Below, one piece after another: positions 1 to 8,176 of a stretch of DNA of 64,000 nucleotides. This DNA comes from Cardiobacterium valvarum (lineage in GTDB: Bacteria; Pseudomonadota; Gammaproteobacteria; Cardiobacteriales; Cardiobacteriaceae). Position numbers and translations under genes: made by a program. The DNA lies in NCBI RefSeq assembly GCF_900460955.1, contig NZ_UFUW01000001.1, positions 1,548,738 to 1,612,737 of the forward strand, read 5' to 3'. Position 1 is the stretch's first letter; every line of letters starts with the position of its first letter. The notes beneath the pieces are model-generated. The model had not been told where the DNA came from, ran no database searches, and saw only the letters and a program-made list of their open reading frames with translations.

Positions 1-783
1 GCCGCTGGCGATGGTCGCCATTAGGGTGGGGGCCATCACGCCGAGGCTGTCGCCGGTCATGTTGATGGCGACGCGCGGGTGGGTCGCCAGGTACGCTATT
101 GATTCCAGCGGCCCCTGCAAATTGTGGTATTCCTGCATTTCCCGCGCGGATTGTTCGGAGCGGGTCGGTTGCAGTGCGGGCAGGTCTTCTTCGTATTCGG
201 CAACGTTGCGGCGGATATTTTCTTCTTCTTTGGCGATGTAGGCGTTCTGTTCGTCGAGGTAGGCGTTGATGTCAAAGTCAGGGTCGCGCAGGCTGCGCTG
301 GGTAATGTCAAACGTCGTCCAGCGTTCGGCATCGTTGATGCGTTGCCGTGCCGCATCGGCCTGCTGCAGGTCAATGTTGTTGGCGAAGCGGCGCAGCCCC
401 GCCCACACCGAGCTGCCGAACTCACGCCACAATCCCGGTTCGTTCGCCTTGCGGATGGCGGCGGCAATGGCGTTTGCCCGCCGCTGCCGTGCTTTTGTCA
501 CCTTTTCCAGTGAGGCCAGGGTTTCCAGGTCGTCCTGCGCCAGCGTCGCGAAGGTCTCGCTTTTGCGCACGGCGGCAGGCAGCACGGCGAGCCCCTGCAT
601 CTGCGCGTCCAGCTGGTTAACGCGGTATTGCCGGCGGGTGTTGTCATCCACCAGGCCGATGGGCGTGCCGGTCGCCATGCCGATGGTGCGGTCTTCGGCG
701 CGTTTGTCGGGGTTGAGGTGCAATGCGTCCAGCAAGCGCAGGCGGCGCGCGGCGGTGGCGTTCGGGTCGTTGAAGTCGGTCAT
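1..783 (-). CDS. Phage large structural protein, N-terminal part (runs off window)
   Basis: An open frame starts at the ATG at 783 and reads leftward without a stop to the window edge, giving about 260 residues (start MTDFNDPNATAARRL). It is rich in Ala, Arg and Gln with long charged helical stretches, and no catalytic motif is visible. It follows two phage virion-core-like genes on the same strand, in the position where T7-type phages carry their largest internal virion protein. A stem-loop terminator separates it from the gene upstream. The identification as a phage internal virion or large polyvalent protein is inference from position. The true C-terminus lies outside the window. Confidence 0.6.
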   Translation of the reverse strand, partial: MTDFNDPNATAARRLRLLDALHLNPDKRAEDRTIGMATGTPIGLVDDNTRRQYRVNQLDAQMQGLAVLPAAVRKSETFATLAQDDLETLASLEKVTKARQRRANAIAAAIRKANEPGLWREFGSSVWAGLRRFANNIDLQQADAARQRINDAERWTTFDITQRSLRDPDFDINAYLDEQNAYIAKEEENIRRNVAEYEEDLPALQPTRSEQSAREMQEYHNLQGPLESIAYLATHPRVAINMTGDSLGVMAPTLMATIASG

Positions 784-803
784 GGGTGTCTCTTTTCAGG
801 CAT

Positions 804-828
804 GAAAAAACCCGCCGGGGCGGGTTGT
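804..828 (-). terminator. Rho-independent terminator after the phage transglycosylase gene
   Basis: Read on the minus strand, AACCCGCC and GGCGGGTT form an 8-bp stem with a two-base loop, followed by a run of T. It lies 20-40 bases past the stop of the 792-residue phage protein and just before the next phage gene. Confidence 0.7.
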
Positions 829-844
829 TGTGTTTTCGCGGCTG

Positions 845-3223
845 TTACCATCCTTGCGTCCAGCCGGTGCTGGCGCTCGTGCCACCTCCGCCGCCATATT
901 GTTCTTCTTCCGGCGGCAGGACATTGACATCTTCTAGTGGCTTCACCTTGCCCTTCTTGTCGATGCCGAAGCGATACCAGCCGCGACCAAAGAAGCTGAG
1001 TTCTTCCGGGGCTTCGAGGACAAATTCGTTCTTCAGGTCGTTTATCAGCAGCTGCACCATTTCTCCCTCAGTGGTTTGTTTCGCCAGTAGCGCGGGGGCG
1101 TAGTCGTCGATTTTCCGTTGCAGGAAAACGTTCACCTTGGACAGGTATTCGTTGTTCTTTTTGCCCGCGTTGTACGGGTCGAGCAGGTCGCCGAAAGCGG
1201 TACGGATGACGGCTTTTTTCATCCCGTCTTCCATCTTGTACTGCTCTTTCGCGCTCTTGCCCGCCTTTTCCAGCGCCCGTTTTTTCTCGATCAGGGATTG
1301 GGTGTAGTCCTGTCCGAGGTCGAGGCGCAGGGCGAGCAGTTGGTCTTCCGTCATTTTTGTCAGGTTTTCCGGGCGCGAGGCGCGCATGTAGATGTCGAAG
1401 TTTTCCCGCTTCAGGGTGGCTTCGTTCAGGTTGGCGACGTTTTCCACCTGCCCGCGCAGTTTGTGCATTTCCTCGCTGCCCAGGTCTTGCAGAACAGAGG
1501 GCGGGATGTCGGCGATGCCCCCACCACGATAGACGGTATCCAGCGCGGCGTTGACGTTCACGGTGTGCGCCGCTTTCTTCGCCTCTGCGTATTCGGCGTT
1601 TCTTAGTCCGAGCGCCCCCTCATAGGCCTGCCGTGCCAGCGGGTTGTTGGGTGCGTAGTTGAGGGCGTGCCGCTTGATTTGTGTCTCGCTCAGGATTTCA
1701 CGTTCGGCAGGCCGCCCGGTCGGCAGGGTTGGATCGGGTTTCACCCCCATTTTCCCGGCAATGATGTCAATGGCATGTTCCGCCGTGCCGCCGAGGATGG
1801 CCGGGTTTTTCCGCACTTTCTCGCGCCAGCCCTTTATCCCTTTCCGCCGTAGGGCTTCCGCCGCGCTTATGCCAGGATCGGCGGTATAGAGGGCAACCGC
1901 TCCTTTGGGCCCGGCGAAGTGGGCGAGGTAGGCGGTCATGTTGTTCCAGGGTACCCCCGCTTTCACCAGCTCTTTGCGGTTCTCCCCGAAGTACCATTCG
2001 GTCGCGATTTCGGCGATGCGCGGGTCGTTGCGCAGGTTGTACCAAGCCCGGCTGCCAAGCGCCAATGCCCCCCTGATTTCGCGCCCGATGGCGCTTTTGC
2101 CGAACAGGTCCCAGGTGCCTTCGATGAATTGCGCCTTGCCACTGGCCGTGGTTTCCGTGTTTTTCGCATTGGCCCTGCCGCCCGATTCGGCGGCGAAGAG
2201 TTTTTGCTTGGCGTAGTTGAGGCTGAAGCCCTGGTTGTATTTGGCGTAGTAGTCGCCGTCACGGCTCGCCTGAAACGGCGCATTCCCCGCTTCCCAGTCG
2301 GCATCTGCCTGTGCCACGGCGGCGCGGATGTCGCTGGCCGTCTGGTATTCCGCTGTCGCTTTGGCGAGATGGCCGCCGCGCAGGTCGTCGCGGTAGGCCG
2401 TCATCAGCGCCTGCGCGCCGTCGAGGTCGCCGTTGTTGATACGGGTGGTGATGGCTTCGGTGAGCGCCTGCGAGATGGCTTCTTTTCTGGCCTGTTGCGC
2501 CCATTCGGCACCGTAGCCGCCTTCGTGCGCCATTTCGTTCACCGCCGCCGTGATGGTTTCGATACCGCGCGCGATGTCGGTGTTATCGCCGCTCGCAATG
2601 CGGTCCGCTGCCGCACCGACTCTCGCTTTTCTTGTTTCCTGCTCGAAAACGCCGAATTGTTCGCGCATGTGGCCAAGGATGTCCTGCTGCTGTTCGTAGC
2701 GCTTGGCTTCGGCGTATTTGGCAAAGGCGGCGCGCTGCCGTGCATTGCCGAGGCTTTCATCAATGCGGTCGCGCACCTGGCGGAAACGTTCACCAAATTC
2801 TTCGTCCAGCGAGGTTTTTCCGTCAAGGCTTTTCTGCGCGCTCAGGCCTTTGCGCGAGGCCCAGCCGTTGTCGCCGGTTTTTTCCTCGAAGGTAAAGCGG
2901 TCTAGCTGGTTCTGCGCATCTTCCACCCGTGCCGCGTCGGCGCGGTCGCTCATGTCGATGGCGATTTTCTGCCACGTTTCCCCGAAACGTGCGATGTTCT
3001 GCCCCATCGCCTGGGTGAGGCGGTCGGGCGCATCGGAGATTTGCAATGCCTGCACCGGGCGGCCAAAGTCGGGATTGGCGGCAAAGCCTCTTTGGTCCAC
3101 GACGTTGCCGAGGTCGCTGCCCCGGAATGCCGGGGTGCCGGTGGCTTGTCCGGCGCTGAAGCCGTCTGTGGCGAGGCCGCGCCGCTCGATGTTGAGTTCG
3201 TTGAGGTTGGGGACTTTGGGCAT
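845..3223 (-). CDS. Phage internal virion protein with lytic transglycosylase domain
   Basis: This is a 792-residue protein. Residues about 340-460 look like a soluble lytic transglycosylase (goose-lysozyme-like) domain: AAESGGR carries the probable catalytic Glu346, followed by SGKAQFIEGTW, a typical SLT block. The rest is long, charged and helical. In T7-like phages such a domain sits in an ejected internal core protein that opens the peptidoglycan during DNA entry, which is the likely role here. The gene lies 3 bases downstream of a gp14-like gene, so the two were probably co-transcribed. The assignment is firm for the domain and inferred for the virion role. Confidence 0.75.
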   Translation of the reverse strand: MPKVPNLNELNIERRGLATDGFSAGQATGTPAFRGSDLGNVVDQRGFAANPDFGRPVQALQISDAPDRLTQAMGQNIARFGETWQKIAIDMSDRADAARVEDAQNQLDRFTFEEKTGDNGWASRKGLSAQKSLDGKTSLDEEFGERFRQVRDRIDESLGNARQRAAFAKYAEAKRYEQQQDILGHMREQFGVFEQETRKARVGAAADRIASGDNTDIARGIETITAAVNEMAHEGGYGAEWAQQARKEAISQALTEAITTRINNGDLDGAQALMTAYRDDLRGGHLAKATAEYQTASDIRAAVAQADADWEAGNAPFQASRDGDYYAKYNQGFSLNYAKQKLFAAESGGRANAKNTETTASGKAQFIEGTWDLFGKSAIGREIRGALALGSRAWYNLRNDPRIAEIATEWYFGENRKELVKAGVPWNNMTAYLAHFAGPKGAVALYTADPGISAAEALRRKGIKGWREKVRKNPAILGGTAEHAIDIIAGKMGVKPDPTLPTGRPAEREILSETQIKRHALNYAPNNPLARQAYEGALGLRNAEYAEAKKAAHTVNVNAALDTVYRGGGIADIPPSVLQDLGSEEMHKLRGQVENVANLNEATLKRENFDIYMRASRPENLTKMTEDQLLALRLDLGQDYTQSLIEKKRALEKAGKSAKEQYKMEDGMKKAVIRTAFGDLLDPYNAGKKNNEYLSKVNVFLQRKIDDYAPALLAKQTTEGEMVQLLINDLKNEFVLEAPEELSFFGRGWYRFGIDKKGKVKPLEDVNVLPPEEEQYGGGGGTSASTGWTQGW

Positions 3224-3226
3224 GGT

Positions 3227-3745
3227 TTATCTCCAGCGCAGTTTGCCGGTGTTGCCGGTGTTGCGGTAGCCCAGCGTGCGGTAGTAGTCGTTACCCGGTT
3301 GGCTTTCCAGCGCAAACGGGCTGCCGGCCCGCCCCGCTGGTTGCGGGTTGTTGCGTTTGTAGGAGGCGTACCAGTTCGCGGCAAAGTCGCTGGCACTGCC
3401 CATCAGCGAGTTGGCAAAGTAGAGATTGGGCTTGATGGACCGGCTGTGGTCGAACACCGGGGTGCGGCCGGCGTAGCGGCTGCCGTCAAGGGTGTAGTTC
3501 TTGTAGTCGGTGCGCACGGCATCGGCGCCGTAGTATTGTCCCATTACCCCGGCTTTGTTCGCCTCGGCGATAGCCGCTTGCCCCATCAGGTCTTGTGCCT
3601 TGTTCTCGTAGCCAAAAGCCTCAAAGATGGCGTTGTTCTCAATGGTCTGCATGTCAATGCCGCGCGTCAGGTCGGCGGTGTCCATCAGTTCCTGCGTGCT
3701 GCCTTCGTCCAGCACGACGCCGTTTGCCGCCAGTCCCGCCCGCAT
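3227..3745 (-). CDS. Phage virion core protein (T7 gp14-like), 5'-truncated
   Basis: The frame encodes 172 residues from the first ATG. The coding pattern continues upstream without a start to about position 3814 (reading DHAIARYSLQAGNAKAAM), so the real N-terminus is missing. The stretch RAGLAANGVVLDEGS followed by an Ala/Asn/Glu-rich helix resembles the gp14 family of T7-type internal core proteins. The upstream part is replaced by a fragment of an IS5-like transposase, so the gene is probably dead or makes only a short product from ATG 3745. The next gene begins 3 bases after its stop. Confidence 0.55.
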   Translation of the reverse strand: MRAGLAANGVVLDEGSTQELMDTADLTRGIDMQTIENNAIFEAFGYENKAQDLMGQAAIAEANKAGVMGQYYGADAVRTDYKNYTLDGSRYAGRTPVFDHSRSIKPNLYFANSLMGSASDFAANWYASYKRNNPQPAGRAGSPFALESQPGNDYYRTLGYRNTGNTGKLRWR

Positions 3746-3773
3746 GGCGGCTTTGGCGTTGCCCGCTTGCAGG

Positions 3774-3962
3774 CTATAGCGGGCAATGGCGTGGTCGCCC
3801 GCCGCCCGTCACGACACGCTGCGGATGCGGTCTGCCTGACTTGATCTTCCGGCTTTCTGCTTCTGTGGTGATTTGCAGCATCTCGTGAAAAAGGACGGGC
3901 GTTACACCTGTGAGCCGTTTGAATTCCCTGTCGCTTCTTTGGATGAGGTTTTCGTATTTCAT
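3774..3962 (-). pseudogene. IS5-family transposase, N-terminal fragment
   Basis: The first 45 or so residues (MKYENLIQRSDREFKRLTG, then a helix and GRPH) match the helix-turn-helix N-terminus of DDE transposases of the IS5 type. The similarity stops after GRPH, and no DDE catalytic part is present. The fragment joins directly onto the truncated phage core gene near 3815-3830, which suggests an insertion followed by deletion. A possible IS end lies just before the ATG, around 3995-4006, where TTAGACTTC reads on the minus strand. I could not find a matching second end. Confidence 0.6.
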
Positions 3963-3996
3963 TTGGGAATTATTAAATCTTCAGAATACTTTCGCA

Positions 3997-4227
3997 ATGA
4001 AGTCTAATATTGGAGGTGCAACTACCAACAGGAGCTTTGCTGTGGGCAGCTGGCTGTTCTTCGGCACCAAAAACAACAAGGGTGACTACACCGGCGGCTG
4101 GGGACGGCAATGGGCCGGTAAAGGTTGGGGGAAAATGAAGAGTTCCGCCGGTAAAATGTTTTTTGGTTTAAAAGAAAGCATTAAAGATATAAAAAGCAGA
4201 ATGGCCAGTTTGCGTAATAAGGAATAA
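3997..4227 (+). CDS. Small hypothetical protein, perhaps a C-terminal remnant
   Basis: This is a 76-residue frame rich in Gly, Trp and Lys (KNNKGDYTGGWGRQWAG), ending 10 bases before a strong terminator. The ATG at 3997 falls inside what may be the IS end, so the frame could be the tail of a gene cut by the IS. The GGAGG at 4011 lies inside the frame, not before it. I do not recognise the family. The strand choice rests on the terminator and on the broken opposite frames. Confidence 0.35.
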   Translation: MKSNIGGATTNRSFAVGSWLFFGTKNNKGDYTGGWGRQWAGKGWGKMKSSAGKMFFGLKESIKDIKSRMASLRNKE

Positions 4228-4236
4228 GAAATAAAT

Positions 4237-4262
4237 AAAGGGGCTGTAAAGCCCCTTTTTTA
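4237..4262. terminator. Bidirectional-looking terminator
   Basis: AAGGGGCT, loop GTAA, AGCCCCTT, then a T run on the plus strand. It serves the small plus-strand frame ending at 4227 and could also stop the minus-strand gene ending at 4281. Confidence 0.75.
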
Positions 4263-4280
4263 TGTCGGTCAGATGAGGTA

Positions 4281-4613
4281 TCAGAGTTCGGTAAGTCCAT
4301 ATGGATTTAGCTCTATTTCGGGATTAGTGTATGGATTGTCATCACATGTATCTTCCAGCATCGCATTAGGCACAATACATCTGATGCGTCCATCCGAGTC
4401 ATCGCCTTTATCCCGAGTTTCTACCGCTTTCTGCAAACGAAGTTTCCCGGTTTCTGCTGCTTTGGCTTGTTGCTCTACTTCCCACATTGTGGTGCCTCTT
4501 TTCCAGCCTTCTCTGAAGACGGCACGGCTGCCGGGATCGGTAATCAGCGCGACCAATACTTGCCAGAGGCTGATATCTTTTTCTTGTACGACCTTTTCTG
4601 TTATAGCAGGCAC
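4281..4613 (-). CDS. Hypothetical protein
   Basis: A 110-residue frame begins with GTG at 4613. It has mixed composition, an acidic C-terminal half and no signal peptide or membrane segment. I recognise no motif. There is no clear ribosome binding site in front of the GTG, so the start is unsure, and the next in-frame ATG would remove about 40 residues. It lies between the prophage end and a lipoprotein gene and is more AT-rich than the genes around it. Confidence 0.35.
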   Translation of the reverse strand: MPAITEKVVQEKDISLWQVLVALITDPGSRAVFREGWKRGTTMWEVEQQAKAAETGKLRLQKAVETRDKGDDSDGRIRCIVPNAMLEDTCDDNPYTNPEIELNPYGLTEL

Positions 4614-4725
4614 CTCTTAAATCTTCTTTCTTGTGAATGGGTTATATGTCTATTGCGAGACATAGTCAAATATCGCGACTCGTTTGCCGGGAAGTACGGC
4701 TTTGCGGCACTACTCTTCCTGCAAT

Positions 4726-5583
4726 TTATTTTAAGCGCACCCTTTCTCTGCACGCTTCTTGCTGGAATGCCGGGTAGCTGATGTTTTTTTGGCTTGCCGC
4801 GCGATAGAGACGAGCGGGGCTGAACGCGACATAGCGCTTGGCAGCATAGCCGATACCTTCCAGATCTTCGTTGTTTTTGATGAGTCCGGCCAGTTTTTTG
4901 CGGTTGTCGTACATTTCCCGGCAGAGGTTATCGGGGATATTCCACAGGTCTTTTTTCTTGTCGATGAATCGCCCGTCGGCAAAAGTCACGGTGATGTCGT
5001 CATATTCGGCGATAAAGCGATTGCCTTCAATACGGTAGTGGGCTTCGAGGGATTCCATCAAACCGCCTCCCATGGTGCGCGGCACTTTATCCGAACCGAT
5101 GGCCAGCAGGATGTAGGGATAGCGACGCTGGATGTTGCCGCCGTTGGAGATGAAGATGGAGTAGATGTCGTAGGTGCCAAGTTGGCGGGGTGCTTTGTCG
5201 TCAAAGTGGATGTAGCTGCCAACGCCGCCATAGGGGCTGTCTTCCAGGTGCCGATAGCCGCTGGGTGCCATGGAATCGGTGATGAGTTTGTCGTTGAAAA
5301 ACAGCGCCTGTCCGTCATTGCCAGGATTCATCCGCTTGCTGAATGTGCCGTAACGGGATTGCGGCACATCGGCCAAGCCGAAAACATCGTCGTCATCCAT
5401 GCTGCCGTCTTGTGGCATTTGTTGCGGCTTTTTAGCCGTTGCCTTGGTCTTGTCGCGCGGTTTAGACATATCACGGATGCAGATGATGCAGTTCTCACTG
5501 CCGATGAGCTGCATGCCGTTTCCTTCGCAACCGCCCAAGAGCAGTGCGGCGAGCAGGATAGTTGGGGTGATGGGTGATCGCAT
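4726..5583 (-). CDS. Exported lipoprotein of unknown function
   Basis: This is a 285-residue protein. The start at 5583 has GGAGG five bases upstream and gives a short signal peptide ending in the lipobox LLGGC, so the mature protein is probably lipid-anchored. A longer frame exists upstream but would bury the signal peptide. After the Cys comes a charged, Asp-rich linker (MDDDDVFG) and then a globular region with many aromatic residues. I recognise no domain and cannot suggest a function. No operon partner is evident. Confidence 0.7.
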   Translation of the reverse strand: MRSPITPTILLAALLLGGCEGNGMQLIGSENCIICIRDMSKPRDKTKATAKKPQQMPQDGSMDDDDVFGLADVPQSRYGTFSKRMNPGNDGQALFFNDKLITDSMAPSGYRHLEDSPYGGVGSYIHFDDKAPRQLGTYDIYSIFISNGGNIQRRYPYILLAIGSDKVPRTMGGGLMESLEAHYRIEGNRFIAEYDDITVTFADGRFIDKKKDLWNIPDNLCREMYDNRKKLAGLIKNNEDLEGIGYAAKRYVAFSPARLYRAASQKNISYPAFQQEACRERVRLK

Positions 5584-6412
5584 GATGCCTCCGCGTTTTT
5601 CGCTACTTCCCCTGATGCTAGCGCGTAGCCTTGGGCAGAGCAAGGAAGTTGGATGTATCGGTACCCATGCTGCATGGTATGGCGGATGGCCGGATACAAA
5701 AAGGAAGCTTGTGGCTCCTTGCCTGAATCGCCAGCGGATATTGGTGCAGACGATGGGATGTGATGAGCCTTAAATCCCTTTGATTCAGGGACGTTTTTAT
5801 TCTGTTTTCGCAAAAACAGGCGGAGGCTATCATGAAGTCTTAATCCCTTTGGTTCAGGGACGTTTTTTATTCCGTAGCTATTGTTTTTCCTCCTTTGTTT
5901 CAATAGGTTGGGATGACACTTTCCAGGTTTTTGCAACGCAGGAAAGTTGTTGTCTTGCTGCCACACAGATTATTTCCGGGCTATTTGCTGTGAGCGGGAG
6001 CGTCTCTGGGCAGGCAAGGTTTTTTCAGGCCCATGTCTGTTCGGGGTATTTTGTTTTATCTGGATGGGCATTCAAGGTGTTAGTTATGCGCCCGATCTAT
6101 CCCTTTTATGCAGGGGTTACCGGTTGTTAGAGATCGGTTTTTGGGCATTCTATGGCTGTTTTTTGATGAATGCCATAGGGCGGGTTTTAGGCCGATTTGT
6201 CATGTTTTTTCCCTGCGGGGGGCGATGCTTTGTTCGCAGGCGGCGAAGGGTTTTCTCGCGTTCTGCGTGCGCGGTATATTTCTGCCGCGCTGCTCCGCTG
6301 GCAGGGTGCCGTCGCTTGATCCGTAAGCCTTCTTTTGGGAAGGCTTGTGGCAGGTGTGCAGGGCAGGTTTTCTGTAACAGGCGCTATTGGTTCTTCTTGT
6401 TGGGCAGTCTGT
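5584..6412. other. Long intergenic region
   Basis: About 830 bases lie between a lipoprotein gene and the DUF455 gene. I find no convincing gene in either direction. It contains the paired 36-bp repeats at 5767-5872 and a perfect 8-bp stem-loop (AAGCCTTC / GAAGGCTT) at 6325-6346. It is T-rich on the plus strand from about 5870 to 6250. Confidence 0.5.
5767..5872 (-). CRISPR. Two-repeat CRISPR-like relic (36-34-36)
   Basis: Two 36-base repeats at 5767-5802 and 5837-5872 flank a 34-base unique stretch. They differ at two positions plus a one-base shift in two homopolymers. Each contains TCCCT...AGGGA, a short hairpin, and on the minus strand ends with GGGATTAAGAC or GGGATTTAAGGC, like the 3' handles of some type I/III repeats. 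No third copy is found at the expected spacing on either side, and no cas gene is in the window. It may be an orphan array or a chance pair of small dispersed repeats. Confidence 0.45.
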
Positions 6413-7177
6413 TTATTGCTCGGCGATTTCTTCCAGCATGGCGATTTCCAAATCGTCAAACCCCGCTTGCAGGCGGGCTTCGACGTTAAAGGGCCCTTTG
6501 ATGGTCGCTTTGAGGTAGCCGGAGAGCAGTTCGGCAAAGGTTTCGCGATAGGGCAGATTGCGTTCGGCGCAGCAATGTTTGAACCAGTGCGAGCCGATGG
6601 CGACGTGCCCCTGTTCGTCGCGGTAGATGATATCCAGCAGACGCGCGGTGTGCGTTTCGCCGTGATGGCGCAGTTTTTCCTGTATCAGCGGTGTAACGTC
6701 CAGCCCGCGCGCTTCCATGACGCGCGGCACCAGCGCCATGCGCACCATGACGTCGTATTCGGTATCCACGCAGGCTTGCCACAGGCCGCCGTGTGCGGTG
6801 AAGGCGCCGTAATGGCTGCCGAGTTGTTCGAGTCGTCCGGTGATCAGGCTGAAATGGTAGGCCTCTTCTTTGGCGACCCGGATCCAGTCGCGGTAGAACG
6901 CTTCCGGCATTTGCTGGAAACGGTAGGTGGCGTCCAGCGAAAGGTTGATGGCGTTAAATTCGATGTGCGCGATGGCATGCAGCATGGCGCAGACGCTTTC
7001 ACGCGTGCCGAGGCGGCGGCGTGGCACTTCTTTGAGCGCAACCAGTGCGGGTGCTGCCGGACGCCCCGCATCAGGTACGCTCAGGACTTCTGTCGGCTCG
7101 CGGTAATAGAGTCCGTCGCGCAGTCCGTAGTAAATGGCATAGGTTTCCTGGATTTTACGCGCCGGGTCTTTTTCCAT
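6413..7177 (-). CDS. DUF455 ferritin-like domain protein
   Basis: A 254-residue protein. Helical blocks with HAIAHIEFNAINL, KEEAYHF, GETHTARLLDII and DEQGHVAIG match the DUF455 ferritin-like family, where Glu and His residues of a four-helix bundle are placed to bind a di-metal centre. The function of the family is not established. The coding pattern continues a little upstream of ATG 7177 (LPALYRAL), so translation may start at a non-ATG codon near 7216; no in-frame ATG is available there before a stop. It stands alone, with a repeat-bearing gap upstream. Confidence 0.8.
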   Translation of the reverse strand: MEKDPARKIQETYAIYYGLRDGLYYREPTEVLSVPDAGRPAAPALVALKEVPRRRLGTRESVCAMLHAIAHIEFNAINLSLDATYRFQQMPEAFYRDWIRVAKEEAYHFSLITGRLEQLGSHYGAFTAHGGLWQACVDTEYDVMVRMALVPRVMEARGLDVTPLIQEKLRHHGETHTARLLDIIYRDEQGHVAIGSHWFKHCCAERNLPYRETFAELLSGYLKATIKGPFNVEARLQAGFDDLEIAMLEEIAEQ

Positions 7178-7264
7178 CAGGGCACGGTAAAGGGCGGGTA
7201 GCGGTTTTCGCAGGTCATGGTTAAGGCTTTGAGGTTAAGGGGGTGTGCATGATAACGATGTATG

Positions 7265-7420
7265 GCTTGTCCGTCCGTGTTTGTCCCGCTTGATGGTGAT
7301 TTGGACCGTAGGGCGGCCTTCACATTGCAATGGTTTTGCGGTGGGCCAAGGCCCACTCTACGCAACCCTAGTATTTATCCGGCTTGGCGGGTCCAGTAAC
7401 CACGCCGCAGAAAACCCGCC
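7265..7420. repeat. Dispersed intergenic repeat copies
   Basis: Copies of the roughly 25-base family are visible as GTGTTTGTCCCGCTTGATGG and again as TATTTATCCGGCTTGGCGGG followed by CCAGTAACCACGCCGC. They are degenerate relative to the tandem units at 27.3 kb. A stem-loop (GTGGGCC/GGCCCAC) lies between them around 7343-7360. Confidence 0.55.
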
Positions 7421-7430
7421 GTCAGGCGGC

Positions 7431-7958
7431 TCAACCGTGCGCTTCCGCCGCCGGTAAATCCTGTACCAGATTGAACCACTGTTCGCCCGCGTGTTGCGAG
7501 GCGGAGATGCCTTCGTTGGTGAAGCCGTTTTTTTCGTAGAACGGGATCAGCGCATCCAGACAGGTGAGGGTGATACCGTCGCGACGGGCGATGCGGCAGG
7601 TGGCAATCAGCGCTTGCAGCAGTTGTCCGGCGATGCCCTGCCCCCGCTGTTCCGGAGCGACAGCGAGGCTGAGAATGGCGCAATAGCCGCCGTGCAGCGG
7701 GTTCGGCACGCTTTTGGCAAAGAGTTCGTCGTGCAGGTAGCGCTCGTTGATGATGGCCGCAACGATAAAGCCGATGACGGTACCGCTTGCGTCGCGAGCG
7801 ACGATGAAGGTGTCGTTGATGATGCGAATGCGCTCGGCCATCGCCGCTTCGCTGGCGGCTTCGGCGGCGGTAAAGCCCGCCCGCTCGATTTGCATGATGC
7901 GCGGCAGGTCGGCGGCGGTTGGGTGGTTCAGGGTGAGGTTTGCGGCAGGTTTGTTCAT
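7431..7958 (-). CDS. GNAT-family N-acetyltransferase
   Basis: A 175-residue protein. The acetyl-CoA binding motif A is clear (LAVAPEQRGQGIAGQLL), preceded by a beta-strand region and followed by FYEKNGF, the usual C-terminal GNAT strand. The start MNKPAANL at 7958 is preceded by CGGAA. A frame open to 8096 upstream lacks family features. The substrate cannot be told from sequence. It is downstream of the DUF455 gene's promoter region but separated from it by repeats, and both read on the minus strand. Confidence 0.8.
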   Translation of the reverse strand: MNKPAANLTLNHPTAADLPRIMQIERAGFTAAEAASEAAMAERIRIINDTFIVARDASGTVIGFIVAAIINERYLHDELFAKSVPNPLHGGYCAILSLAVAPEQRGQGIAGQLLQALIATCRIARRDGITLTCLDALIPFYEKNGFTNEGISASQHAGEQWFNLVQDLPAAEAHG

Positions 7959-8176
7959 GGTATTTCCGGGTTGGGTTTTGAATTGGGTTTGTGTGTTTTG
8001 CTTTTGTACGCGACAGATGGTCGCTGCTTGCAAAGGTGGCATACGGATACTCCGCCAAGCAGCGTCATTGCTGGATTTGTGAGACGTTGCAGGCAATGTC
8101 TCTATGTTTTTCTTTACTTCGTCGCGTCATCGTGCAGGGATGCCGTCAAGCGGCGTGGTTACTGACGTCGTCAGGG

